Below, in pieces: positions 31,901 to 39,907 of a stretch of 58,666 nt of DNA. The stretch lies in NCBI GenBank assembly GCA_910579175.1, contig CAJTTB010000001.1:24788-83453 (forward strand), given 5' to 3'. How positions within the stretch are numbered: position 1 is the first letter of the stretch; every line of letters begins with the position of its first letter. This DNA is from an uncultured Oscillospiraceae bacterium (GTDB lineage: Bacteria; Bacillota; Clostridia; Oscillospirales; Ruminococcaceae). The notes beneath the pieces were generated by a model, which saw nothing but the letters and a program-made list of their open reading frames with translations, was not told the origin of the DNA and did no database searches. The position numbers and the translations under genes were made by a program.

Positions 31901-32232
31901 TTTATCCAACCAGTTGCCATATTTCCTTGTGCACCCAAATGGTACCACTGTTCTTGGTCTTTTAACCAGCCAGTTACCATGCTGCCGCTGTTGTTAAGGT
32001 AATACCATTGTTGACTATCATTTAGCCAACCAGTCTGCATTTTGCCATCCTGTGCAAAATAATACCAACTGTTATCAATTTGTTTCCAACCAGTTACTTC
32101 TTTATTATCTTCTTTCCAATTCCAATCTCCCTGATTATCTTGATTCCAAGCAGCAGAAACACTAGAAGCAGAAGAAGTGGCAATCATAGCAGTCAACAAA
32201 AATGATAACCATTTCTTAGAAGAATCTTTCAT
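28933..32232 (-). CDS. Large secreted wall-binding protein with GW-type repeats and Ig-like modules
   Basis: The product is 1099 residues. A signal peptide (about 1-27, V-S-A cleavage) is followed at about 45-250 by about ten 20-residue choline/cell-wall-binding repeats (T-G-W-x-x-x-x-x-x-W-Y-Y-L-N-x-x-G-x-M). Long beta-rich repeats follow: several modules with a shared core such as D-K-A-G-T-I-Y-Y-V, Q-P-G-Y-V-Y-C-L, D-S-V-G-T-I-Y-C-L and D-R-N-G-Y-V-Y-Y-M, each preceded by a V-x-R-T-S-x-T strand. It is probably attached to wall polysaccharide by its N-terminus and displays the Ig/FN3-like part. No enzymatic domain is visible. Adhesion or scaffolding is inferred. Confidence 0.88.
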   Translation of the reverse strand: MKDSSKKWLSFLLTAMIATSSASSVSAAWNQDNQGDWNWKEDNKEVTGWKQIDNSWYYFAQDGKMQTGWLNDSQQWYYLNNSGSMVTGWLKDQEQWYHLGAQGNMATGWIKVNDKWYYLNNSGDMATGWKEIDGEWYYLNQNGDMQTGWAEINGKWYYLADKGDMSTGWELLNGTWYYLNANGDMATGWITHNGKTYFADANGAMQTGLIRIDNYTYYFAEDGSKQTGDIVIDKQTYRFDADGRAISPVPTPSKCFNSNGVETYFGGNGSNSDSSGEIVTPEDPYQTVVVKTAQAQSNHEIRVVLSVATKDTLSKDAFTITSENGENIAVESADTTNDTDKNKVYQLTTAEYPEGNYTLNIQLPNGRTISKVFTFSAQAPVQIADVTATRTSQTQAEISFTADKAGTIYYVLKADDTVPSADEIIENNVFAAVQAGENTITISDLEQAGAYSFYFVSKTEEGVISEVSDAVQIQAASGEQESTGASRTEDNAAVFTFQSEQPGYVYCLVQPNAATRAVRATPTPEEIREKGVKYGMKEGTNTIPVAGLEKNTSYSLYYASTDLYEDFISEEVQTVAISAEIEKPVASGYEGIDIAEIKTIENGKIDVVLSKATPTPLTKKSFGVFCPAGSEMTIIDVTTTDSKTYHLTTAYYDDNTYYLEVDLTDNKVLQKQFESRYDCPQITVPEIVRTSDTSASFKFASDSVGTIYCLPVAKTQARARAAIEVNDIKAKGQRFDFTIPYNTLDIQNLSAGTAYDLYYLGIGQDGKETPVLGPISIQAEPVKEEESAAKMVSCNAISDDQIKIVFDKEVPGLTSANFALRCPKGPLKLGNVSTSDNKTYYVSLRVGSMFMEKVNYTITAAFNDGSTVSGVFYTDLYGAQLSGMQVIRYSETDVSFIFTADRNGYVYYMPSSIAYNDYENKPSKETVLQNSKKIAIKAGQNVLDLTDVGMDAKTLFLVTENNYGYQIEFVDMVKVPEEITEKPGEADPEANYTVTSFTGEVISNSYHKLKIVLDSKDGSYPMMISGDDVVITGPGTYLSGTRQISGESSFDGYNIFFLKLNGKILDPGEYTIQMTLYSETGEDVIYRTFTVNEDLTVVS

Positions 32233-32536
32233 ATATTAACTCCTTTCAATCATCCACCACAAAAAGCTGGTGGGATTACAGTTACCTCACTTTATTTTTT
32301 ATTTTAACATAAGAAAAATCTTATGTCTAGTACTTTTATGCAAATCCTTTTACAAATTATTCAGGTATTCACAAAAATTTCCTGCTTTGGCTTTCACCCT
32401 TTTATCCACACCAAGCTCTCAGATAGATAGCATCATTTTAATTTGCCTAAAAAGATCCCTTGATAACATTCTGATAAATATGATATATTATTACAGATAT
32501 ATTTTAAAAAGTAAGAACTGGAAAGGACAACCATTT
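32233..32536. other. Divergent intergenic region before the TtcA-like gene
   Basis: No gene is supported. A candidate rightward promoter is TTGATA (32460-32465), 18 bp, TATATT. The leftward gene has GGAG near 32240 as its ribosome site. The open frame that runs through this stretch lacks a start signal and has unlikely composition, so the TtcA-like start is placed at 32537. Confidence 0.4.
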
Positions 32537-33265
32537 ATGCAGAGAATATTGGGATATATGAGAAAAGCCATCCATGAATTTGATTTGATACAAGATGGAG
32601 ATAAAATAGCGGTCGGTGTTTCAGGCGGCAAGGATTCGATTGTACTATTGCGTGGATTGGTGTTGTTAAAGCGCTTTATTGGCATTGATTATGAAGTAAT
32701 CGCCATCACGCTTGATCCCGGATTTCAAGGAGTTTGGACAGATTATGGACCTGTTGAACAGATGTGTCATGAACTGGGAATAGAATACATCGTCAAACGC
32801 ACAAAGATAGGAGAAATTGTCTTTGATGTCAGAAAAGAGCCCAACCCATGCAGCTTATGCGCCAGAATGCGCAGAGGCGCATTGCACGAAGCAGCAAAAG
32901 AATATCAGTGCAATAAAATTGCGTTGGGGCATCACTATAACGATGTGGTAGAAACCTTTGTGATGAATTTGTTTATTGAGGGAAGACTGGGTTGTTTCGC
33001 CCCAAAAAGTTATCTTTCCAAAAGAGATTTATGGATGATACGTCCACTGGTATTTGCTCCAGAAAAAGACATTCAAAAGGTGGTGCGAAAACACGAATTT
33101 CCAATTGTAAAATCCAAATGCCCAGCAGATGGTTATACCTCCAGACAAAAGACAAAGGAATTTTTACACCAACGCGAACGTGAAGATTGTGGGTTTACCT
33201 ATCGATTATTTGGCGCTTTGCGGCGTTCTGGTTTAGATGGTTGGGGATTCCCTGAAAAAAAATAA
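32537..33265 (+). CDS. TtcA-like tRNA 2-thiocytidine synthase family protein
   Basis: The product is 242 residues. The PP-loop G-V-S-G-G-K-D-S (about 30-37) binds ATP. P-C-S-L-C-A-R-M-R-R-G-A-L supplies the conserved CxxC pair, and G-H-H-Y-N-D-V-V-E-T follows; all are typical of TtcA. A late Cys (K-S-K-C-P-A-D-G) could be the third cluster ligand. The family thiolates C32 of tRNA using an Fe-S cluster. Start at ATG 32537, with GAAAGGA 11 bases upstream. TilS-like lysidine synthases are related but lack the CxxC. Confidence 0.83.
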   Translation: MQRILGYMRKAIHEFDLIQDGDKIAVGVSGGKDSIVLLRGLVLLKRFIGIDYEVIAITLDPGFQGVWTDYGPVEQMCHELGIEYIVKRTKIGEIVFDVRKEPNPCSLCARMRRGALHEAAKEYQCNKIALGHHYNDVVETFVMNLFIEGRLGCFAPKSYLSKRDLWMIRPLVFAPEKDIQKVVRKHEFPIVKSKCPADGYTSRQKTKEFLHQREREDCGFTYRLFGALRRSGLDGWGFPEKK

Positions 33266-33470
33266 AATAAATCTGACCAAACTTGCAAAATTATGTCATA
33301 AATACTATTTTCTTTTCAGAATAAAATTGTTATAATAAAATCAATTTATAAAAAACCGCACCTGTCAACCAAATTAGTATCATTGTTGTACGAAAAGTAA
33401 CTGTGATTGTTGGGATTTACAGTGAAATTTCCAAATTTATTCCAGTCCTGAATATTTATACACAATATAC

Positions 33471-33504
33471 TTGATTTTATTGTATAATGATGTATAATAT
33501 ACAT
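33471..33504 (+). promoter_or_regulatory. Arginine operon promoter with ArgR-type operator
   Basis: TTGATT (33471-33476), 16 bp, TATAAT (33493-33498). The -10 lies inside a perfect 15-bp palindrome ATGTATA-A-TATACAT (33490-33504), flanked by a wider ATTGTA...TACAAT symmetry. A+T-rich palindromes of this kind are ARG boxes bound by ArgR/AhrC, so arginine-dependent repression by promoter occlusion is inferred. Confidence 0.65.
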
Positions 33505-33552
33505 TACAATGATTCGAAAAACTATCTATTATATGTATTGGAGGAAATACCC

Positions 33553-34776
33553 ATGGCAAAATATCAAAAGGTTGTACTAGCTTATTCTGGAGGATTGGAT
33601 ACCTCTATCATCATTCCATGGTTAAAAGAAAATTACGGATGTGAAGTCATCTGCGTTGCTGGCAATGTGGGACAAGATGCAGAACTTGCTGGCTTGGAAG
33701 AAAGAGCACTTAAAACAGGTGCATCTAAATTATATATTGAAGATATTCAACAGGAATTCATTGAAGATTTTGTATTTCCAACACTAAAAGCGGGAGCAAA
33801 ATATGAAAATTATCTGTTGGGAACTTCTTTCGCAAGACCTCCCATTGCCAAAAGAATTGTAGAGATTGCAAAACAAGAAGGTGCAGATGCCATTTGTCAT
33901 GGCTGTACTGGCAAGGGAAATGATCAGGTTCGCTTTGAACTGACCATCAAAGCATTTGCTCCTGATATGCCAATCATTGCCCCTTGGAGAGTTTGGGATA
34001 TCAAATCTAGAGACGAAGAAATCGATTATGCACAACAACACAACATTCCAATCAAATTGACCAGAGAAACCAATTATTCTAAAGATATGAATATGTGGCA
34101 TTTATCTCATGAAGGATTGGATTTAGAAGATCCCGCTAACGAACCAAAATACAACGAAAAGGGATTTTTGGAAATGGGCGTATCTCCGGAGCAAGCTCCA
34201 GATACACCAACTTATATTACACTGACCTTTGAAAAGGGCATTCCTGTAGCGCTCAATGGCGAAAAGATGGATGGTGTAACTTTAGTGAAAACACTCAACA
34301 AATTGGGTGGTGACAACGGCATTGGTTTGTTGGACATTGTGGAAAACCGTTTGGTTGGCATGAAATCACGCGGCGTTTATGAAACACCAGGAGGAACCGT
34401 CTTATATCACGCACATGAAGTATTAGAAACCATTTGTTTGGACAAGATGACCCAACACTACAAGCAAAAATTGGCATTGGAATTCGCAGATTTAGTTTAC
34501 AACGGTCAATGGTACACCCCATTGAGAGAAGCAATGTCCGCCTTTGTAGATAAAACACAGGAAACTGTAACCGGTGAAGTAAAATTAAAATTATACAAGG
34601 GAAATTTAATCAATGCTGGTGTCACCTCTCCATACTCATTATACAGTGAAGAAGTCGCAACTTTTGATGAAGATCATGTTTACAATCAAGCAGATGCAGA
34701 AGGCTTTATCAATTTATTTGGTCTTCCAATTGCTGTCAAAGCGAGACTTGACGCACAAAGAGAAGCACAAAAGTAA
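33553..34776 (+). CDS. argG: Argininosuccinate synthase
   Basis: The product is 407 residues from ATG 33553 (GGAGG upstream). The PP-loop A-Y-S-G-G-L-D-T-S (10-18) binds ATP. C-H-G-C-T-G-K-G-N-D-Q-V-R-F-E and the E-T-N-Y-S-K-D-M-N region are typical. It joins citrulline and aspartate. It is the first gene of the operon; a double hairpin separates it from argH. Confidence 0.97.
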   Translation: MAKYQKVVLAYSGGLDTSIIIPWLKENYGCEVICVAGNVGQDAELAGLEERALKTGASKLYIEDIQQEFIEDFVFPTLKAGAKYENYLLGTSFARPPIAKRIVEIAKQEGADAICHGCTGKGNDQVRFELTIKAFAPDMPIIAPWRVWDIKSRDEEIDYAQQHNIPIKLTRETNYSKDMNMWHLSHEGLDLEDPANEPKYNEKGFLEMGVSPEQAPDTPTYITLTFEKGIPVALNGEKMDGVTLVKTLNKLGGDNGIGLLDIVENRLVGMKSRGVYETPGGTVLYHAHEVLETICLDKMTQHYKQKLALEFADLVYNGQWYTPLREAMSAFVDKTQETVTGEVKLKLYKGNLINAGVTSPYSLYSEEVATFDEDHVYNQADAEGFINLFGLPIAVKARLDAQREAQK

Positions 34777-34791
34777 ATACCAATCAGACAA

Positions 34792-34858
34792 TACAAGGCT
34801 TTATATAAGATAAAGCCTTGTAGGGAACAGTACACTTTGTGCTGTTCCCTATCTTTAT
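34792..34858 (+). promoter_or_regulatory. Tandem hairpins between argG and argH
   Basis: Two strong stems lie side by side: ACAAGGCTTTAT...ATAAAGCCTTGT (about 34793-34821) and AGGGAACAG...CTGTTCCCT (34822-34850), the second followed by ATCTTTATTT. The second is a fair intrinsic terminator. They may reduce read-through into argH and the genes behind it, or stabilise the argG message. Confidence 0.65.
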
Positions 34859-34882
34859 TTCAATCCATTGGAGGGAATCACT

Positions 34883-36262
34883 ATGGCAAAAATGTGGGCA
34901 GGTCGCTTTAAAAAGGAAATTGATGAAAAAGTCAATGACTTTAACAGTTCCATTGCATTTGACTATGTGATGTATGAACATGACATTCAAGGCAGTATCG
35001 CACATGCAACCATGTTGGGCAAACAGGGCATTATCGAACAACAGCAAGCAGATGAGATCATACAGGGATTAGAACAAATTTTAAAGGATATTCAAAATGG
35101 AGCATTGGAATTTGACAGCACAGCAGAAGACATTCATATGTTTGTAGAAGCGGAATTGACTGCGCGATTGGGCGCCGCTGGAAAGCGATTGCACACCGCA
35201 CGAAGCCGCAACGACCAAGTGGCATTGGATATCCGCATGTATTTAAAAGATGAAACCATTGCCATTCGTGATATGGTAAAGGAGCTGATTGAAGTAATTT
35301 GCGAGTTGGCTTCACAACACACCCAAACGGTCATGCCAGGCTATACACATCTACAGCGTGCGCAGCCGGTGACCTTTGCCCATCATATCATGGCTTATGC
35401 ACAGATGTTATTGCGTGACATGGGCAGATTGGAAGATACTTATAAGCGTATGAATTATCTTCCTTTGGGAAATGGAGCACTCGCGTCCACCACCTATCCC
35501 ATAGACAGGGTGTTGGTATCTGAGTTGCTTGGATTCACCGCACCGACACAAAATAGCTTAGATGGCGTATCCGACCGCGATTTTTGTATGGAACTCGCCA
35601 ATGCCATTGCAATCATCATGGTACATCTATCCCGTCTTTCTGAAGAAATTATCATGTGGTGTTCTTGGGAATTTAAGTTTGTGGAATTAGATGACGCCTA
35701 TGCCACAGGTTCCAGTATTATGCCTCAGAAAAAAAATCCAGATATTGCGGAATTGGTACGGGGAAAAACCAGCCGAGCCATTGGCAATTTAACCACATTG
35801 CTCACCATGATGAAAGGGCTGCCTCTGGCATATAATAAGGATATGCAGGAAGATAAAGAAGCGATTTTTGACTCAGTAAAAACTGCAAAACTGTGTATTG
35901 GCACCTTTATCCCAATGTTAAAGACCATGCGTGTACAAAAAGAGCGTATGCGCACAGCAGCAGCAAAAGGATTTATCAATGCAACAGATTGTGCAGACTA
36001 TCTAGTTAAAAAGGGACTTCCATTTCGAGATGCCTATAAAATAACTGGTGGATTGGTCGCCTACTGCATTGACCAAAACAAAACACTAGAAACACTTACC
36101 ATAGCGGAATATCAAGAGGCAAATAAATTATTTGATACGGATATATTCGACGCCATCAGTTTGGATACCTGTGTCAAAGGAAGAAATGTCTTGGGAGGTC
36201 CTGCACCAGAAATGGTTGAACTTCAAATTGCACAGGTACAATCACAATTGCACAACGCTTAA
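34883..36262 (+). CDS. argH: Argininosuccinate lyase
   Basis: The product is 459 residues from ATG 34883 with GGAGGG upstream. The family signature G-S-S-I-M-P-Q-K-K-N-P-D is present, with H-T-A-R-S-R-N-D-Q and T-Q-N-S-L-D-G-V-S-D-R-D. It splits argininosuccinate into arginine and fumarate, the last step of the pathway. The next gene begins 33 bp downstream. Confidence 0.97.
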   Translation: MAKMWAGRFKKEIDEKVNDFNSSIAFDYVMYEHDIQGSIAHATMLGKQGIIEQQQADEIIQGLEQILKDIQNGALEFDSTAEDIHMFVEAELTARLGAAGKRLHTARSRNDQVALDIRMYLKDETIAIRDMVKELIEVICELASQHTQTVMPGYTHLQRAQPVTFAHHIMAYAQMLLRDMGRLEDTYKRMNYLPLGNGALASTTYPIDRVLVSELLGFTAPTQNSLDGVSDRDFCMELANAIAIIMVHLSRLSEEIIMWCSWEFKFVELDDAYATGSSIMPQKKNPDIAELVRGKTSRAIGNLTTLLTMMKGLPLAYNKDMQEDKEAIFDSVKTAKLCIGTFIPMLKTMRVQKERMRTAAAKGFINATDCADYLVKKGLPFRDAYKITGGLVAYCIDQNKTLETLTIAEYQEANKLFDTDIFDAISLDTCVKGRNVLGGPAPEMVELQIAQVQSQLHNA

Positions 36263-36295
36263 AAATTTTTAAATCGAATAGAAAGAAGAAATCGT

Positions 36296-37339
36296 ATGGA
36301 GAAGATAAAAGTTGGTATCATCGGTGCTACAGGATATGCAGGCATAGAACTGATTCGCATTCTACTCAACCATCCAAATGTCACACTGACAGCACTTAGC
36401 TCTGTCAGCTTTGAGGGAAAAGCAGTCAGTGAAGTATATCCCAATTTAACTGCTATCTGTGATGATGTTTTGGTCAATGAAGATATTGTCATCGAAAAAA
36501 GTGATGTGATCTTTGTTTCTTTGCCACATGGTCTATGCGAAGCATTGGCATACAAAGCAGATAGTAAGGGGAAAAAAATCATCGACTTGGGTGCGGATTT
36601 CCGTCTTGTAAAGGAAGAGGATTATCAAGAATGGTATGGGCTGAACTATCAGCAAAAAGCACTGCACCAAAAATCCTGTTACTGCATTCCAGAACTTCAC
36701 CGAGAGGCAATTACCCCAGAAGTTTCTATTATCGCAAATCCCGGCTGTTATCCAACCAGTATTGCTTTGGGATTGGCTCCCATCATCAAGAGTGGATTGG
36801 CAGATTTAAATAGTATTATCATTGATTCCAAATCCGGTGTCACTGGAGCTGGTCGAGGTTTATCCCAAACGACACATTATCCAGATTGTAATGAAGCATT
36901 CTCCCCCTATAAAGTGGCACAACACAGACATACACCAGAGATTGAACAGATTATCACTCAGCTTGCACAAACACAGACAAAAGTGACCTTTGTTCCCCAT
37001 TTATTGCCGCTAAACCGTGGAATTATCTCTACGATTTATGTCAATTTAACTGGAGAAGTTCAGGAAAATGCACTAAACTGTATCTATGATAGATTTTATC
37101 AAGATGAAATGTTTGTTAGAGTATTGCCAAAGGGCGCAACTGCCAATTTAAAACACGTCAAATTTTCCAACTACTGTGATATCTCACTGCATTATGATGC
37201 ACGCACCAAACGACTGATCATTGTATCAGCCATTGATAATATGGTAAAGGGCGCAGCAGGACAAGCAATTCAGAATATGAATATTTTATACCATTTACCA
37301 GAGGATACCGGTTTACATTTGATTCCACCAGCATTCTAA
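36296..37339 (+). CDS. argC: N-acetyl-gamma-glutamyl-phosphate reductase
   Basis: The product is 347 residues. NADP-binding G-A-T-G-Y-A-G-I-E-L (9-18) and the active-site Cys in N-P-G-C-Y-P-T-S are clear, with H-R-H-T-P-E-I-E-Q further on. It reduces N-acetylglutamyl phosphate to the semialdehyde. The Shine-Dalgarno is weak (GAAGAA), so translation may be coupled to upstream genes. Confidence 0.97.
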   Translation: MEKIKVGIIGATGYAGIELIRILLNHPNVTLTALSSVSFEGKAVSEVYPNLTAICDDVLVNEDIVIEKSDVIFVSLPHGLCEALAYKADSKGKKIIDLGADFRLVKEEDYQEWYGLNYQQKALHQKSCYCIPELHREAITPEVSIIANPGCYPTSIALGLAPIIKSGLADLNSIIIDSKSGVTGAGRGLSQTTHYPDCNEAFSPYKVAQHRHTPEIEQIITQLAQTQTKVTFVPHLLPLNRGIISTIYVNLTGEVQENALNCIYDRFYQDEMFVRVLPKGATANLKHVKFSNYCDISLHYDARTKRLIIVSAIDNMVKGAAGQAIQNMNILYHLPEDTGLHLIPPAF

Positions 37340-37360
37340 GGAAGATAAGGAGATATTATC

Positions 37361-38602
37361 ATGATTAAATTTGAAGGGTTTGATTTTGTTCCAAATGGAG
37401 TCTGTGCACCAAAAGACTTCTTGGCAAGCGGAATCCATGTTGGTATCAAAGCCAATTCCAGTCCAGATAAAAAGGATTTGGCACTCATTTACAGTCGCAA
37501 GCCCTGTACAGCAGCAGCAGTCTATACCCAAAATCAAGTAAAGGGAGCACCCATCGCGATTTGTAAACAAAATTTACAAAATAAAACTGCACAGGCGGTT
37601 ATTGTCAATAGTGGAAATGCCAACACCTGCAATGCAGACGGAGAGCAAAAAGCACAGATGATGTGCGACTTGGCGGCTGAGGCACTTGGCATTGATCCAA
37701 AAGATGTCATTGTAAGCTCTACAGGAGTGATTGGAAAGATTATGCCGATTGAACCTATCCAGCAACATATCAAAGAACTTGCAGCTGCGTTAAATGAACA
37801 CGGAAATACCGACGCTGCTGAAGCCATTATGACCACCGATACAGTATCCAAAGAAGTGGCAGTGACCTTTGATTTGGGAGGAGTACCCTGCACCATTGGT
37901 GGAATGGCAAAGGGCAGTGGTATGATCCATCCAAATATGGCAACAATGCTCTGTTTTATTACCACCGACGTGGCAATAAAACCAGATTTATTGCAAAGTG
38001 CTTTGACCAGAGTAGTAGATGATACCTTTAATATGGTTTCTATTGATGGGGATACCTCTACCAATGATACTTGTGCAATTATGGCTTCTGGAACCGCAGG
38101 CAATCCTATAATTGATACGATGAATGGTCCAGAATTCCAAAAGTTTGTAGATGGGTTATACATTGTACTGATGAATCTTTCTCGCAAAATTGCAGCTGAT
38201 GGAGAAGGTGCTACAAAACTATTGGAATGTACCGTATCTGGAGCAGTGAACATCCAAAATGCCAAACGCATTGCCAAAGGGGTTATCACCTCCACACTAT
38301 TCAAATGCGCCATGTTTGGAGAAGATGCCAACTGGGGTAGAATTCTTTGTGCCATTGGTTATAGTCAGGCAGATTTAAACATTGACCAAGTAGAAGTCAT
38401 TCTCTACTCCAAAGCGGGAAGCATTTTAGTCTGTCAGCATGGTTCAGGCGTTGCCTTTAGCGAAGAACTAGCAGCGGAAATTTTAAAGGAAGATGAAATT
38501 AAAATCATTGTCAATTTAAAAGATGGTGATGGAGAAGCCATCGCATGGGGTTGTGATTTGACCTACGATTATGTTAAAATCAATGGAGATTATCGCACAT
38601 AG
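37361..38602 (+). CDS. argJ: Bifunctional ornithine acetyltransferase / N-acetylglutamate synthase, copy 1
   Basis: The product is 413 residues. The autocleavage site is intact: K-G-S-G-M-I-H-P-N-M-A|T-M-L with the nucleophile Thr195. S-T-G-V-I-G and N-S-G-N-A-N also match. ArgJ moves the acetyl group from N-acetylornithine to glutamate, recycling it; some versions also use acetyl-CoA. No argA is present in the operon. A second, collinear copy follows after 42 bp. Confidence 0.96.
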   Translation: MIKFEGFDFVPNGVCAPKDFLASGIHVGIKANSSPDKKDLALIYSRKPCTAAAVYTQNQVKGAPIAICKQNLQNKTAQAVIVNSGNANTCNADGEQKAQMMCDLAAEALGIDPKDVIVSSTGVIGKIMPIEPIQQHIKELAAALNEHGNTDAAEAIMTTDTVSKEVAVTFDLGGVPCTIGGMAKGSGMIHPNMATMLCFITTDVAIKPDLLQSALTRVVDDTFNMVSIDGDTSTNDTCAIMASGTAGNPIIDTMNGPEFQKFVDGLYIVLMNLSRKIAADGEGATKLLECTVSGAVNIQNAKRIAKGVITSTLFKCAMFGEDANWGRILCAIGYSQADLNIDQVEVILYSKAGSILVCQHGSGVAFSEELAAEILKEDEIKIIVNLKDGDGEAIAWGCDLTYDYVKINGDYRT

Positions 38603-38644
38603 TGGTGATAGAATCAGTATTTGGAAGAAAGTGGAGTAACCGCA

Positions 38645-39886
38645 ATGAAATTGATACAAACACAGGGATATCGCTTGCTTACAACAGGGGTGTGTGCTCC
38701 AAATGGATTTTTGGCTTCTGGAATACACTGTGGATTGCGAAAGAATAAATCAAAAAAGGATTTATCCTTGATTTATAGTCCAGTTCGTTGTAACGCCGCA
38801 GCAGTTTATACCCAAAATCAGGTAAAAGGCGCTTCCATTGCTGTTACAAAACGACATTTGGCAGATGGCATGGCACAAGCAATTATCATCAATAGCGGAA
38901 ATGCCAACACTTGTAATGATGATGGGGAGATCAAAGCGCAGATGATGTGCGATTTAACCGCTGAAGCCCTGCAAATTTCGGCAGATGATGTATTGGTTGC
39001 TTCCACTGGTGTCATTGGACAAACACTCAACTTAGCTCCCATTGCCAGAAATATCGACCAGTTGGCAATGGCATTGTGTGATACAGGAAATGACGACGCA
39101 GCAGAAGGGATTTTGACACTGGATACCTGCAAAAAAGAAATGGCAATTGAGTTTACAATTGGGGAACACACTTGTAGAATAGGAGGAATGGCAAAAGGCA
39201 GTGGTATGGTGCACCCAAATATGGCAACCATTTTGTGCTTTATCACAACCGATATTGCAATTACCTCCACTTTGCTGCACAAGGCACTTTCTGATGTAGT
39301 TGCGGACACCTTTAATATGATTTCAATTGATGGAGATACCTCCACCAATGACACCTGTGCAATTTTGTCCTCTGGCATGGCAAAAAACACTTTAATCCAA
39401 CAGGAAAACAGCGAAGCATATCGGTTATTTGTACAGGCATTGCGGGTTGTTTTAACCAATCTTTCCAGGGCGGTGGCACGAGATGGAGAAGGTGCTACCA
39501 AATTGTTAGAATGCAACGTATCAGGAGCAATCGATATCCAAAATGCGAAACGATTAGCCAAGAGTGTGATAACCTCTACGCTATTCAAATGCGCCATGTT
39601 TGGAGAAGACGCCAATTGGGGTAGAATCCTGTGCGCAATTGGTTACAGTCAGGCAAATTTTAATTTAGAGAAAATAGAAATATATCTGTGTTCCCAAGCT
39701 GGCACAGTCATGGTGTGCAAAGATGGCAAGGGAGTCGCCTTTGACGAACAACAGGCACTGCAAATTTTAAAGCAACCGGAAATTCAAATTGTCATTCACT
39801 TACAAGATGGAGACAAATCAGCAGTTGCATGGGGTTGTGATCTAAGTTATGAGTATGTCAAACGCAATGGAGATTATCGCAAATAA
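38645..39886 (+). CDS. argJ: Bifunctional ornithine acetyltransferase / N-acetylglutamate synthase, copy 2
   Basis: The product is 413 residues from ATG 38645 (GTGGAG 8 bases upstream). It is exactly the same length as copy 1 and aligns with no gap through the active site, with Thr195 in G-M-V-H-P-N-M-A|T-I-L. Sequence has diverged widely but all visible motifs are kept, so the duplication is old and both copies probably work. One might have specialised toward acetyl-CoA or formed mixed oligomers with the other. That is inference. Confidence 0.95.
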   Translation: MKLIQTQGYRLLTTGVCAPNGFLASGIHCGLRKNKSKKDLSLIYSPVRCNAAAVYTQNQVKGASIAVTKRHLADGMAQAIIINSGNANTCNDDGEIKAQMMCDLTAEALQISADDVLVASTGVIGQTLNLAPIARNIDQLAMALCDTGNDDAAEGILTLDTCKKEMAIEFTIGEHTCRIGGMAKGSGMVHPNMATILCFITTDIAITSTLLHKALSDVVADTFNMISIDGDTSTNDTCAILSSGMAKNTLIQQENSEAYRLFVQALRVVLTNLSRAVARDGEGATKLLECNVSGAIDIQNAKRLAKSVITSTLFKCAMFGEDANWGRILCAIGYSQANFNLEKIEIYLCSQAGTVMVCKDGKGVAFDEQQALQILKQPEIQIVIHLQDGDKSAVAWGCDLSYEYVKRNGDYRK

Positions 39887-39907
39887 ACAGAATAGGAGAT
39901 TTTGAAG

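Noticed and set aside
32270..32536. N-terminal extension of the TtcA-like protein
   Set aside because: No ribosome site, hydrophobic low-complexity composition, and homologues begin near M-Q-R-I-L-G.
37534..39615. Long minus-strand frames under both argJ genes
   Set aside because: Antisense shadows occurring at the same place in both paralogues; no signals for expression.
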